Positions 1 through 8,018 of a DNA stretch of 64,000 bases are shown one piece after another. How positions within the stretch are numbered: position 1 is the stretch's first letter; each line of letters begins with the position of its first letter. The notes below the pieces were generated by a model. The model ran no database searches. It was not told the DNA's origin and saw only the letters and a program-made list of their open reading frames with translations. The DNA is from Burkholderia anthina (lineage in GTDB: Bacteria > Pseudomonadota > Gammaproteobacteria > Burkholderiales > Burkholderiaceae), in contig NZ_LNJP01000003.1 in the NCBI RefSeq assembly GCF_001547525.1, positions 1,550,001 through 1,614,000 of the forward strand, given 5' to 3'. The position numbers and the translations under genes are program-made.

Positions 1-248
1 AAGACAATGGTGATCAACATTGACATCGAGTGTAGCCGACTGGGCGGATCGTGGCAAAGCCACAGCGGGTACACCGGATGGCAACGGGTCAGCGTCTTTG
101 GCGCCGTGGGGCGTGGGTCGCGGCCGGCTTGCCGTCGGCGGCGCGCCGCGGCGCCACGGTTCGACAGGCAACGACAGTCTCGTTTTTACCCGGATCTCAC
201 GCGCGGCGAGCCGGCGCGCGGGCGATTCATCACGCGAAAGGACGCATC

Positions 249-953
249 ATGAAAATCGAAGGTGCAGTGGTGTTCATCACGGGCGCGAACCGCGGGCTGG
301 GGCTCGAGTTCGCGAAGCAGGCGCTCGAACGGGGCGCGCGGAAGGTCTATGCGGGCGCGCGCGATCCGGCCAGCGTGACGCTGCCGGGCGTGGTGCCCGT
401 GAAGCTCGACGTGACCGACCCCGCGGCGGTCGCCGCAGCGGCCGAGGCGGCGCGCGACGTCACGCTGCTGATCAACAACGCCGGCATCGCGCGGCTCGGC
501 AGCCTGACCGACGAGGGCGCGCCCGACGCATTGCGCGCGCACCTGGAGACCAACGTGTTCGGGATGCTGGCGATGTCGCGCGCGTTCGCGGGCACCCTGG
601 CGGCCTACGGCGGCGGCGCGATCCTGAACATCCTGTCGGTCGCGAGCTGGGTGAACCGGCCGATCCTGTCGAGCTACGGCGTGTCGAAATCGGCCGCATG
701 GGCGTTGACCAACGGGCTGCGCCATTCGCTGCGCGAGCAGCGCACGCAGGTCGTCGGGCTGCATGCCGGCTTCATCGATACCGACCTGACGGCCGGCCTC
801 GACGTGCCGAAAGCCACGCCGGCCGACGTCGTGCGGCAGGCGTACGACGCGATCGAAGCGGGAGCGGAGGAAGTGTCGACCGACGAGTTCACGCGGCAGG
901 TGAAGGCCACGCTGTCGTCGGGCGTCTATCTGGAAGAACCGGCGCCGCGTTGA
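249..953 (+). CDS. SDR family NAD(P)-dependent oxidoreductase
   Basis: A 234-residue classical short-chain dehydrogenase. The cofactor motif TGANRGLG lies at residues 11-18, NNAG at 76-79, and the catalytic Tyr-x3-Lys pair (YGVSK) at 143-147 with serines at 130 and 133. This length and motif order fit cytosolic SDRs that reduce carbonyls or oxidise alcohols; the substrate cannot be told. An open frame reaches further upstream, but the ATG at 249 puts the Rossmann strand right at the N-terminus as is normal for the family and lies just after 'gaaagga'. It stands alone and converges on fabV, with a GC-rich hairpin between them. Confidence 0.88.
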   Translation: MKIEGAVVFITGANRGLGLEFAKQALERGARKVYAGARDPASVTLPGVVPVKLDVTDPAAVAAAAEAARDVTLLINNAGIARLGSLTDEGAPDALRAHLETNVFGMLAMSRAFAGTLAAYGGGAILNILSVASWVNRPILSSYGVSKSAAWALTNGLRHSLREQRTQVVGLHAGFIDTDLTAGLDVPKATPADVVRQAYDAIEAGAEEVSTDEFTRQVKATLSSGVYLEEPAPR

Positions 954-970
954 CGCCGCCGGTCGTGCGA

Positions 971-1004
971 ACCCGCCGCCCGCGCAGTGAGCGCGGCGGC
1001 GGGT
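971..1004. terminator. Convergent-gene hairpin between the SDR gene and fabV
   Basis: A long GC-rich inverted repeat (arms about 971-985 and 991-1004, one bulge, loop AGTGA) fills the gap between two converging genes. There is no clear T-run on either side, so it may be a weak or factor-assisted terminator. Confidence 0.35.
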
Positions 1005-1011
1005 CGTGCCG

Positions 1012-2214
1012 TCAGACCGTGGTGTCGATGATGCCCGGGATCTTCACGTCCGGGTTCACGTCCGCGTCGTAGTCGACCCCGGCGATCTCGAAGCCGAACA
1101 GGCGCAGGAACTCGGTCTTGTAGCCCGCGAAGTCCGTCGTCTCGTACAGGTTCTCGTTCGTGACCGTGTCCCACATCGCGACGACCTTCTGCTGCACCTG
1201 CGGATCGAGTTCCTTGTAGTCCGCGCGCAGGCGGCCTTCCTCGTCGACATGCGGCGTCGCGCCGTACAGGCTGTCCTTCAGGAGCCCGTACACCTGCTCG
1301 ATGCAGCCTTCGTGCGTGCCCTTCTCCTTCATCACCTTGAACAGCAGCGACAGGTACAGCGGCATCATCGGGATCGCCGAGCTGGCCTGCGTGACGACCG
1401 CCTTCAGCACCGACACGCGGGCGTCGCCGCCGTGCGCGGCCAGCTTGTCGCGGATCGACAGCACCTTCTTGTCGAGATCCTTCTTCGCTTCGCCGATCGA
1501 GCCGTTCCAGTAGATGTCGTGCGTGATCTGCTCGCCGAGGTACGTGAACGCCGTGGTCTTCGCGCCGTCGGCCAGCACGCCGGCTTCGGCCAGCGCGTCG
1601 ATCCACATCTGCCAGTCCTCGCCGCCCATCACCGCGACGGTGCCGTCGATCTCTTCCTGCGTCGCCGGCTCGAGCGACACTTCGCGGATCACTTCCTTGT
1701 CGGTGTCGAGGCCGCGGAACGTGACCGACTTGCCGACGGGCTTGAGCGTCGAGCTGATCGTTTCGCCCGTCTTCGGATGCGTGCGGCGCGGGGCCGCAAG
1801 GCTGTAGACGACCAGATCGACCTTGCCGAGATCCTGCTTGATGGTGTCGATCGTGACCTGCTTGACCTTGTCGGAGAATGCGTCGCCGTTGATGCTGCGC
1901 GCATACAGCCCCTTTTCGGCGGCGAATTTCTCGAACGCGGCGCTGTTGTACCAGCCGGCCGTGCCCGGCTTCGTCTCGCTGCCTGCGCGCTCGAAGAACA
2001 CGCCGAGCGTGTCCGCGCCCGAGCCGAATGCGGCCGAGATCCGGGCGGCGAGGCCGTAGCCGGTCGACGCGCCGATCACGAGCACCTTTTTCGGGCCATT
2101 GGCGATCGGGCCGTGCGAAGTCACGTAATCGATCTGTTCCTTGACGTTGGCTTCGCAGCCGACGGGATGAGTCGTCACGCAGATGAAGCCACGCACGCGC
2201 GGTTTGATGATCAT
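1012..2214 (-). CDS. fabV: Trans-2-enoyl-ACP/CoA reductase FabV
   Basis: A 400-residue protein matching FabV throughout. FabV is the NADH-dependent enoyl reductase of fatty-acid synthesis, unrelated in size to FabI and known for poor triclosan sensitivity. The cofactor motif GASTGYG is at about 48-54. The active-site signature Tyr-x8-Lys-Lys reads Y235...K244-K245, the positions described for the Burkholderia mallei enzyme. The start opens [10 protein letters not shown], typical of the family. It is a single-gene unit on the minus strand, divergent from the GbsR-type regulator at 2376; the space between holds one of two matching palindromes (2328-2353), which could also affect fabV expression. 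Confidence 0.97.
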   Translation of the reverse strand: MIIKPRVRGFICVTTHPVGCEANVKEQIDYVTSHGPIANGPKKVLVIGASTGYGLAARISAAFGSGADTLGVFFERAGSETKPGTAGWYNSAAFEKFAAEKGLYARSINGDAFSDKVKQVTIDTIKQDLGKVDLVVYSLAAPRRTHPKTGETISSTLKPVGKSVTFRGLDTDKEVIREVSLEPATQEEIDGTVAVMGGEDWQMWIDALAEAGVLADGAKTTAFTYLGEQITHDIYWNGSIGEAKKDLDKKVLSIRDKLAAHGGDARVSVLKAVVTQASSAIPMMPLYLSLLFKVMKEKGTHEGCIEQVYGLLKDSLYGATPHVDEEGRLRADYKELDPQVQQKVVAMWDTVTNENLYETTDFAGYKTEFLRLFGFEIAGVDYDADVNPDVKIPGIIDTTV

Positions 2215-2327
2215 GGGAGAACCTCTAGTCAGAAAGGCGGGGACGGCCTGAAATCGGAAAAATCCCGCGCATTGTAAAGGAAGCGGCCGATCGCGGGCGG
2301 GGCGGCCGGAAGGCGCGCGATCGGCCG

Positions 2328-2353
2328 GTTATTTCTCTCTTGACAGAAATAAC
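2328..2353. promoter_or_regulatory. Palindromic operator, copy 1 (upstream of GbsR-type regulator)
   Basis: An 11-bp inverted repeat with one mismatch: left arm GTTATTTCTCT, spacer CTTG, right arm ACAGAAATAAC. A near-identical, perfect copy lies at 2953-2978 before the operon that follows. The pair is best explained as binding sites of the regulator encoded between them. Its AT-rich sequence stands out from the surrounding GC-rich DNA. Confidence 0.75.
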
Positions 2354-2375
2354 TGAAAAAACTAAATTCCCCACC

Positions 2376-2909
2376 ATGGAACTCACACCGATTGCCGAAC
2401 GATTCATTCTCCACTGGGGCGAAATGGGCTCGCGGTGGGGCGTCAACCGTACTGTCTCGCAGATTCACGCGTTGCTCTACCTGGCCGGACGGCCGGTGGC
2501 AGCAGACGAAATCGCCGAGACGCTGAACGTCGCGCGCTCCAACGTCAGCACGAGCCTGAAGGAGTTGCAGGCGTGGCGGCTCGCGAAGGTCGTGCACGTG
2601 CTGGGCGATCGCCGCGACCACTTCGAGACGTCGACCGACATCTGGGAGTTGTTCAAGCTGATCGTCGAAGGGCGGCGGCAGCGCGAGATCGAGCCGACGC
2701 TCACGATGCTGCGCGATTGCCTCACGAGCCCGGAGATCGCGAACGAGAGCCGCGAGACCGAACAGCGCATCCGCGACACGCTGCAGTTCGTCGAGACGCT
2801 GACGACCTGGTCGGACGAGATGCTGAGGCTCAAGCCCGATACGCTGATGAAGGCGCTCGGCATCGGCGCGAAGATCAGCCAGACGGTCCGGCGCAAGCCG
2901 TCGAAGTAA
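2376..2909 (+). CDS. GbsR/MarR-family transcriptional regulator
   Basis: A 177-residue winged-helix regulator of the GbsR type within the MarR superfamily, with the DNA-binding segment around residues 35-85 (AETLNVARSNVSTSLKEL) and a helical C-terminal dimerisation part. GbsR-type proteins are DNA-binding repressors. A TTG at 2340 would extend the frame by 12 codons, but it lies inside the palindrome at 2328-2353, so the ATG at 2376 is preferred. A terminator follows at 2922. The second palindrome copy then precedes the SDR-DoxX operon, which suggests autoregulation plus control of that operon. The effector molecule is unknown. Confidence 0.88.
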   Translation: MELTPIAERFILHWGEMGSRWGVNRTVSQIHALLYLAGRPVAADEIAETLNVARSNVSTSLKELQAWRLAKVVHVLGDRRDHFETSTDIWELFKLIVEGRRQREIEPTLTMLRDCLTSPEIANESRETEQRIRDTLQFVETLTTWSDEMLRLKPDTLMKALGIGAKISQTVRRKPSK

Positions 2910-2921
2910 GCGGTAACGGAG

Positions 2922-2945
2922 AGCGGGCACGCAGCCCGCTTTTTT
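2922..2945 (+). terminator. Intrinsic terminator after the GbsR-type regulator
   Basis: Perfect 7-bp stem AGCGGGC/GCCCGCT with loop ACGCA followed directly by a run of T. It separates the regulator transcript from the downstream operon promoter at 2953-2978. Confidence 0.85.
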
Positions 2946-2952
2946 CGGGGTT

Positions 2953-2978
2953 GTTATTTCTGTCGTTACAGAAATAAC
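2953..2978. promoter_or_regulatory. Palindromic operator, copy 2 (upstream of SDR-DoxX operon)
   Basis: A perfect 11-bp inverted repeat, GTTATTTCTGT and ACAGAAATAAC with spacer CGTT, ending 12 bp before the first ATG of the operon. Same arm sequence and spacing as 2328-2353, with which it differs in one arm base and in the spacer. Confidence 0.8.
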
Positions 2979-2990
2979 TGTAAATAAAGG

Positions 2991-4319
2991 ATGAACATGA
3001 ACGCAGTCTTGCCGTCGACCTGCCCGCCCGAGCGTTCCGGCGCACGCGGCATGACCGTGCTCGTGTGCGGCGCGAACGGCTTCATCGGGCGGGCGCTGTG
3101 CGCGCAGCTCGAAGCGGGCGGGCATCGCGTGCTGCGCGGCGTGCGTCACGCGGCCGGCCCGCACGACGTCGCGATGGACTTCGTGCGGGACGTCGATCCG
3201 CAAGCATGGCTTGCGCGGCTGAACGGCGTGGACGTGGTGATCAACGCGGTCGGCATGCTGGCCGATCGACGCGGCGCGACGCTCGACGCCGTGCATCGCG
3301 CCGCGCCGTGCGCGCTCTTTAGCGCATGCTGCCGCGCCGGCGTACGGCGCGTGATCCAGATCTCGGCGCTCGGCGTCGAGCGCGGCGATACGCGGTACTT
3401 CGCGAGCAAGCAGGCGGCCGACCGCTTCCTGCAGACGCTGCCGGTCGACTTCCGCATCGTGCGCCCGGCGCTCGTCTACGGGGCGGCCGGCGCATCGGCG
3501 CGGTTTTTCCGGATGCTCGCGAGCTTGCCCGTGCACGTCCTGCCGGCGGGCGGCCGTCAGCGGCTGCGCCCGGTGCATGTCGAAGATCTCGCCGAAGTCG
3601 TGGCGCGGCTCGTGATGGAGCCGGCCGATTCGCCGTCGGCGGCGGGCCGCCGCGTGATCGACGTGGTCGGCAGCGACGAAGTCGAATACCGCGAGATGCT
3701 GGCCGGCTACCGCGCCGCACTCGGATTTCCGCCGGCGGCCCGCGTGACGCTGCCGGGCCCGCTCGTCGGCGCGGCGGCCGCACTGCTCGGCGCGTTGCCG
3801 GGGGCGATGCTGACGCGCGACACGTGGACGATGCTGCGTGGCGGCAACACGGGCGATCCGGCTGCCACCGCGGCCGTGCTCGGGCGGCCGCCGCGTGGTA
3901 TCGGCAGCTTCATCGGCGCGGAAGCCGCCGCGCTGCGCCGCGACGCGCTCGCGATGTGGCGGCGTCCGTTGCTGCTGGGCGCGCTCGCGATCGTGTGGAT
4001 CTGGACGGCGATCGCGAGCGCCTTCATCCATCCGCTGGACGCAAGCCTCGCGCTGCTGGCGCCCGCGCATCTGACGGGGCTGCCCGCGCTGATCGCGCTT
4101 TACACCGCCAGCGCGCTGGACTTCGCGCTCGGCATCGCGACCGTCGTCGCGCCGTCGCGGCGCCTGTGGGCCGTGCAGGCGGCGCTGATCGTCGCGTACT
4201 CGGCGGTCATCGCGGTCACGATGCCCGGCCTGCTGGCCGAACCGTTCGGCCCCGTGCTCAAGAACGTGCCGATTCTCGCCATCCTGTTGATCCTCTTTTC
4301 AGAAGAAGAACGCGCATGA
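2991..4319 (+). CDS. NAD(P)-binding epimerase-like domain fused to a DoxX-like membrane domain
   Basis: A 442-residue two-part protein. Residues about 21-300 form an extended-SDR/NmrA-like Rossmann domain with the cofactor motif GANGFIG at 27-33 and the sequence FASKQAADRFL near 138-148 where related proteins carry their Lys. Residues about 325-440 hold four membrane segments resembling DoxX-like proteins. The reaction is unknown; a membrane-associated NAD(P)H-linked redox role is inference. Two ATGs lie close together (2991, 2997); 2997 sits better behind the 'aaagg' ribosome site. The stop overlaps the next start (ATGA), so the genes are probably translationally coupled. First gene of the GbsR-controlled operon. 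Confidence 0.85.
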   Translation: MNMNAVLPSTCPPERSGARGMTVLVCGANGFIGRALCAQLEAGGHRVLRGVRHAAGPHDVAMDFVRDVDPQAWLARLNGVDVVINAVGMLADRRGATLDAVHRAAPCALFSACCRAGVRRVIQISALGVERGDTRYFASKQAADRFLQTLPVDFRIVRPALVYGAAGASARFFRMLASLPVHVLPAGGRQRLRPVHVEDLAEVVARLVMEPADSPSAAGRRVIDVVGSDEVEYREMLAGYRAALGFPPAARVTLPGPLVGAAAALLGALPGAMLTRDTWTMLRGGNTGDPAATAAVLGRPPRGIGSFIGAEAAALRRDALAMWRRPLLLGALAIVWIWTAIASAFIHPLDASLALLAPAHLTGLPALIALYTASALDFALGIATVVAPSRRLWAVQAALIVAYSAVIAVTMPGLLAEPFGPVLKNVPILAILLILFSEEERA

Positions 4320-4786
4320 ACACCTATCTCGTCATCAAGGCGCTTCACATCCTGTCTTCGGTGCTGCTGGTCGGCACAGGGTTCGGCACCGCGTTCTACC
4401 TGTTCTTCGCGAACCGCACGCGATCGGTGCCCGCGATCGCCGCCGTGTCGCGGCTCGTGGTGCGCGCGGACTGGTGGTTCACGACGCCGGCCGTGATCTT
4501 CCAGCCGGCGTCCGGGTTGTGGCTCGCGCATACGGCCGGGTGGCCGTGGCATACGCCATGGCTGCTCGCGTCGATCGTGCTGTACGCGGTCGCCGGCGCG
4601 TGCTGGCTGCCGGTCGTGTGGTTGCAGCTCGAACTGGCGGCGATGGCGAAGCTCGCGCACGCCAACGGCGACGCCGCGTTGCCCGAGCGCTACTGGCGCT
4701 ATGCGAAGCGCTGGGAACTGCTCGGTTATCCGGCGTTCTTCGCGATGCTGACCGTGTACTTCCTGATGGTGGTCAAGCCGATGTAA
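4316..4786 (+). CDS. DUF2269-like integral membrane protein
   Basis: A 156-residue protein with about four membrane segments and the N-terminal pattern YLVIKALHILSS typical of DUF2269/CopD-like small membrane proteins. It overlaps the stop of the SDR-DoxX gene by 4 bp. The histidine in the first membrane helix is conserved in related families and might bind heme or metal, but no function is established. Confidence 0.82.
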   Translation: MNTYLVIKALHILSSVLLVGTGFGTAFYLFFANRTRSVPAIAAVSRLVVRADWWFTTPAVIFQPASGLWLAHTAGWPWHTPWLLASIVLYAVAGACWLPVVWLQLELAAMAKLAHANGDAALPERYWRYAKRWELLGYPAFFAMLTVYFLMVVKPM

Positions 4787-4876
4787 GCCTGTCGCCGTTG
4801 CGCGGAAGCGGCGGCGTACGCGGGAAAGCAGTCGATCGATTCATGATGCTTGCGATAACAAAAAGGAGTGCGAAGC

Positions 4877-5746
4877 ATGAATGCCAATGAGCTGGTGCTG
4901 TACTTCGACGGGCGATGTCCGTTATGTGTCGCGGAAATCCGGCGTCTCGGCGAGCGCGATGCGCGACACCGGCTGGCGTTCGTCGACATCGCGGAGCCGG
5001 GCTTCGATCCGGCGCCGCTGGATGTCGACTTGCCCGCGCTGAATCGCGAGCTGCATGCGCGCTTGCCCAACGGACGCATGCTGACCGGCATCGACGGCAT
5101 CGCGGCCGCCCATGCGCTGGTTGGGCGTCGCTGGTTCGCCTGGCTGCTTCGCGTGCCGGCGATGCGTGCCGTGTTCGCGCCGCTGTATCGCCGCCTCGCA
5201 CGCAACCGGTATGCCGTATCGCGCTGGCTCGGGTATCGCGCGCAAGCCTGCTGCGAAGGCGGCGCGTGCAGCACGGGCAGCAACGCCGAAAGCGCGGCGG
5301 CGAATCGCCCGCCGCGCGACACTCCGCGCTGCGCCGTCGTGCGCTGGATGTACGCAGCCGCGATCGCGCACCTGCTCGTCGGCGCGGCCATTCCGTGGAT
5401 TGCCGGCGCATCGTGGCTCGACGCCTATCACCGCGGCATCGAGTGGCATTTCTGGTCGACAGCGGCGCCCGAAGCCGCGCGCGCCCAGCAGGTCTGGTGG
5501 ATGTCGCTGCTCGGCGCGACGGTACAGTGCGCGGCGGTCTGGATGCTCGCGCTCGTCCATCTCGGCAACCGGTCGAGTAAACGGGAAGTGTGGGGCTGGC
5601 TGCTGGCCGGCCTGTTGATCTGGGCGCCGCAGGACATGCTGTTGTCGTGGCAGGCGCAGGTGTGGGGGCACGTGGCGATCGACGTGGCCGCGCTCGTCGC
5701 GATGGTGCCGCCGCTGGTCTGGTTGTGGAGGAGGGATACCGCATGA
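4877..5746 (+). CDS. DCC-family thiol-disulfide oxidoreductase-like protein with membrane tail
   Basis: A 289-residue protein. The N-terminal 130 residues are a DUF393/DCC domain: FDGRCPLCVAE places a CxxC pair at residues 14 and 17, the thioredoxin-like active site of the family. A Cys-rich stretch follows (CCEGGAC, near residue 126), and residues about 155-285 carry roughly four membrane segments, an extension not found in minimal DCC proteins. The ATG at 4877 is chosen because 'aaggag' lies 9 bp upstream; a GTG at 4868 overlaps that ribosome site. It overlaps the next start by 4 bp (ATGA). Confidence 0.85.
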   Translation: MNANELVLYFDGRCPLCVAEIRRLGERDARHRLAFVDIAEPGFDPAPLDVDLPALNRELHARLPNGRMLTGIDGIAAAHALVGRRWFAWLLRVPAMRAVFAPLYRRLARNRYAVSRWLGYRAQACCEGGACSTGSNAESAAANRPPRDTPRCAVVRWMYAAAIAHLLVGAAIPWIAGASWLDAYHRGIEWHFWSTAAPEAARAQQVWWMSLLGATVQCAAVWMLALVHLGNRSSKREVWGWLLAGLLIWAPQDMLLSWQAQVWGHVAIDVAALVAMVPPLVWLWRRDTA

Positions 5747-7242
5747 ACACGTTGCCTGCTTTCGACTGGGCGCTCAACCTGCTGATCGTGCAGGGCGCGA
5801 TGGGCGCATTCGATACGCTTTACCACCACGAACTCACGCAAGACCTGCCGCACAGCCCGCGCGCGCGGCTCGAACTGGCGATTCATGCGGTGCGGTCCGT
5901 GCTGTACGGCCTCGTGTTCGCGTCGATCGCGAACGTCGCGTTTCACGGCGCGTGGGTCGCGGCGCTCGCGATGGTCGTGCTTGTCGAAGTGGGGCTGACG
6001 TTGTGGGATTTCGTCATCGAGGACCAAAGCCGCAAGCTGCCCGCGACCGAGCGCGTGCTGCATACGCTGCTGGCCGTCAACGGCGGCGCGTTGTTCGGGA
6101 TGATCGCGATGCAACTCGCCGTGTGGGCGCACGAGCCGACCGCGCTGCAGCCGATCGACCTCGGCTGGCGCGGCGGATTGCTCAGCCTGTTCGCGGTCGG
6201 CGTGACGGTGTCGGGCGTGCGCGACGGGATTGCCGCGTGCCGCATCGCGCCACGCGCGCCGGCTGCCAACCCGTTCGCGGGGCAGCGGCCCTGCAATGTG
6301 CTGGTCACTGGCGGGACCGGCTTCATCGGCGAAACGCTCGTGAACCAGTTGCTCGATGCAGGACATACGGTCACGCTGCTGGCGCGCGATCCGTTGCGTG
6401 CGGCTTACTTGTTTCAAGGCCGCGTGCGCAGCGTGACGTCCGTCGACCAGTTGCAGCCGCACGAGCGTTTCGACACGGTGATCAATCTCGCCGGCGCGCC
6501 GGTGCTGGGCGCACGCTGGAGCAAGCGCCGGCAGGCGCTGCTGCTCGCCAGCCGCGTCGGCGTCACGCAGGCGCTGATGCGCTGGGTCGAGACCGCCGAA
6601 GTCAAGCCGCGTACGTGGATCCAGGCGTCGGCGATCGGCTACTACGGCGTGCGGCCGGGCGACGAACGGCTCGACGAGGGCAGCAGTACCGGCACCGGCT
6701 TCATGTCCGAGCTGTGCCGGCAGTGGGAGCAGTCCGTGCAACCGCTCGAGCGCCACGGCGTGCGCGCGGTGGTGCTGCGGCTGGGCATCGTGTTCGGCCC
6801 GGGCGGCGCGTTGCGCCCGATGCTGCTGCCGCATTACTTCGGGCTCGGCGGACGATTCGGCGACGGCGCGCAGGTGATGAGCTGGATTCACCGCGACGAC
6901 GTGTTGCGGATCGTCGCGCGCGCGATGTCGAACACGGGCATGCGCGGCGTCTACAACGCGGTCGCCCCGATGCCGCTGACCCAGCGCGCGTTCGTGCAGA
7001 TCGTGACGAAGGTGCTGCGCCGCCCCGCGTTTGTGCACGTGCCGGCGGCACCGCTGCGCGCCGCGATGGGCGAGATGGCCGAGCTGCTGCTGGACGGGCA
7101 GCGCGTGGTGCCGGCACGGCTGCATCAGGACGGATTCATGTTCCGCTTCCCGACGGCCGAGCACGCGCTGCGCGACCTGACGAATCGGCCGCACACCGGT
7201 TTCGCGCCCGCGGCCTGCCATTTCCCGCGAGGTCGTGTATAA
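5743..7242 (+). CDS. Membrane-anchored TIGR01777-family epimerase/SDR
   Basis: A 499-residue protein in two parts. Residues 1-165 hold about four membrane segments, with FDTLYHHEL near residue 23. Residues about 184-490 are a TIGR01777/SDR39U1-like NAD(P)-binding domain: GGTGFIG at 190-196, NLAGAPV, the segment SRVGVTQAL, and SAIGYYG with the active-site-type tyrosines. Bacterial members (YfcH-like) are usually about 300 residues and soluble, so the N-terminal membrane module is an addition. It is the last gene of the GbsR-controlled operon, which therefore pairs two Rossmann proteins with three membrane modules and a thiol protein. Confidence 0.87.
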   Translation: MNTLPAFDWALNLLIVQGAMGAFDTLYHHELTQDLPHSPRARLELAIHAVRSVLYGLVFASIANVAFHGAWVAALAMVVLVEVGLTLWDFVIEDQSRKLPATERVLHTLLAVNGGALFGMIAMQLAVWAHEPTALQPIDLGWRGGLLSLFAVGVTVSGVRDGIAACRIAPRAPAANPFAGQRPCNVLVTGGTGFIGETLVNQLLDAGHTVTLLARDPLRAAYLFQGRVRSVTSVDQLQPHERFDTVINLAGAPVLGARWSKRRQALLLASRVGVTQALMRWVETAEVKPRTWIQASAIGYYGVRPGDERLDEGSSTGTGFMSELCRQWEQSVQPLERHGVRAVVLRLGIVFGPGGALRPMLLPHYFGLGGRFGDGAQVMSWIHRDDVLRIVARAMSNTGMRGVYNAVAPMPLTQRAFVQIVTKVLRRPAFVHVPAAPLRAAMGEMAELLLDGQRVVPARLHQDGFMFRFPTAEHALRDLTNRPHTGFAPAACHFPRGRV

Positions 7243-7313
7243 ATTCGGCGTGACCGCGTTCGGCGCGTGCCGTGCGTGCCGAACGTTCGCACCCGACCTC
7301 ACAAGGAGCCTGC

Positions 7314-7937
7314 ATGCTGCAAGTCCTCGGCAAGATTCCGTCCATCAACGTCCGCAAGGTGCTGTGGCTGTGCACCGAACTGAACCTGCCGTTCGAACAG
7401 GAAGACTGGGGCGCGGGCTTTCGCACGACCCACGATCCGGCCTATCTCGCGCTGAATCCGAACGCGCTCGTGCCCGTCATCAAGGACGACGACTTCGTGC
7501 TGTGGGAATCGAACACGATCATCCGCTACCTCGCGAACCGCTACGGCGGCGACGCGCTGTATCCGGCCGAGCCGCAGGCGCGTGCGCGCGTCGACCAGTG
7601 GATCGACTGGCAGGGCTCCGACCTGAACCGCTCGTGGGTCGGCGCCTTCCTCGGCCTCGTGCGCAAGTCGCCCGATCACCAGGATCCGGACGGCATCGCG
7701 CAGTCGATCGCGGGCTGGACGACGCACATGCGCGTGCTGAATGCGCAGCTCGAAAAGACCGGCGCGTACGTGGCCGGCAACACGTTCACGCTCGCGGATA
7801 TCCCGATCGGCCTGTCGGTGAACCGGTGGTTCGGCACGCCGTTCGAGCATCCGGACCTGCCGGCGGTGTCGCGCTACGTCGAACGGCTCGCGACACGCGA
7901 AGGCTTCAAGCAGTACGCGGGCAGCGCGAATCCGTAA
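7314..7937 (+). CDS. Glutathione S-transferase family protein
   Basis: A 207-residue cytosolic GST. The N-terminal thioredoxin-like fold has the proline-bearing loop [10 protein letters not shown] (about 48-57) and the glutathione-binding [10 protein letters not shown] (about 65-74). The all-helical C-terminal domain covers about 90-200, with the N-capping stretch FTLADIPIG. It follows 'aaggag' at good spacing. It is preceded by a 71-bp gap after the epimerase gene and may be transcribed alone. Substrate unknown. Confidence 0.9.
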   Translation: MLQVLGKIPSINVRKVLWLCTELNLPFEQEDWGAGFRTTHDPAYLALNPNALVPVIKDDDFVLWESNTIIRYLANRYGGDALYPAEPQARARVDQWIDWQGSDLNRSWVGAFLGLVRKSPDHQDPDGIAQSIAGWTTHMRVLNAQLEKTGAYVAGNTFTLADIPIGLSVNRWFGTPFEHPDLPAVSRYVERLATREGFKQYAGSANP

Positions 7938-8018
7938 TGCGGCGCAGGTAGCGCTTGAAGCGGCGGTATTGCCTTCGTCGCCGCTTCACGACCGATTCAC
8001 CGACGCACCTGCCCGTCG

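Noticed and set aside
1-248. Open frames at the left edge
   Set aside because: Overlapping Arg-rich frames in three phases with no domain; not supported as genes.
2340-2375. TTG start extending the GbsR-type regulator upstream
   Set aside because: The TTG lies inside the palindromic operator and the ATG at 2376 gives the usual N-terminus.
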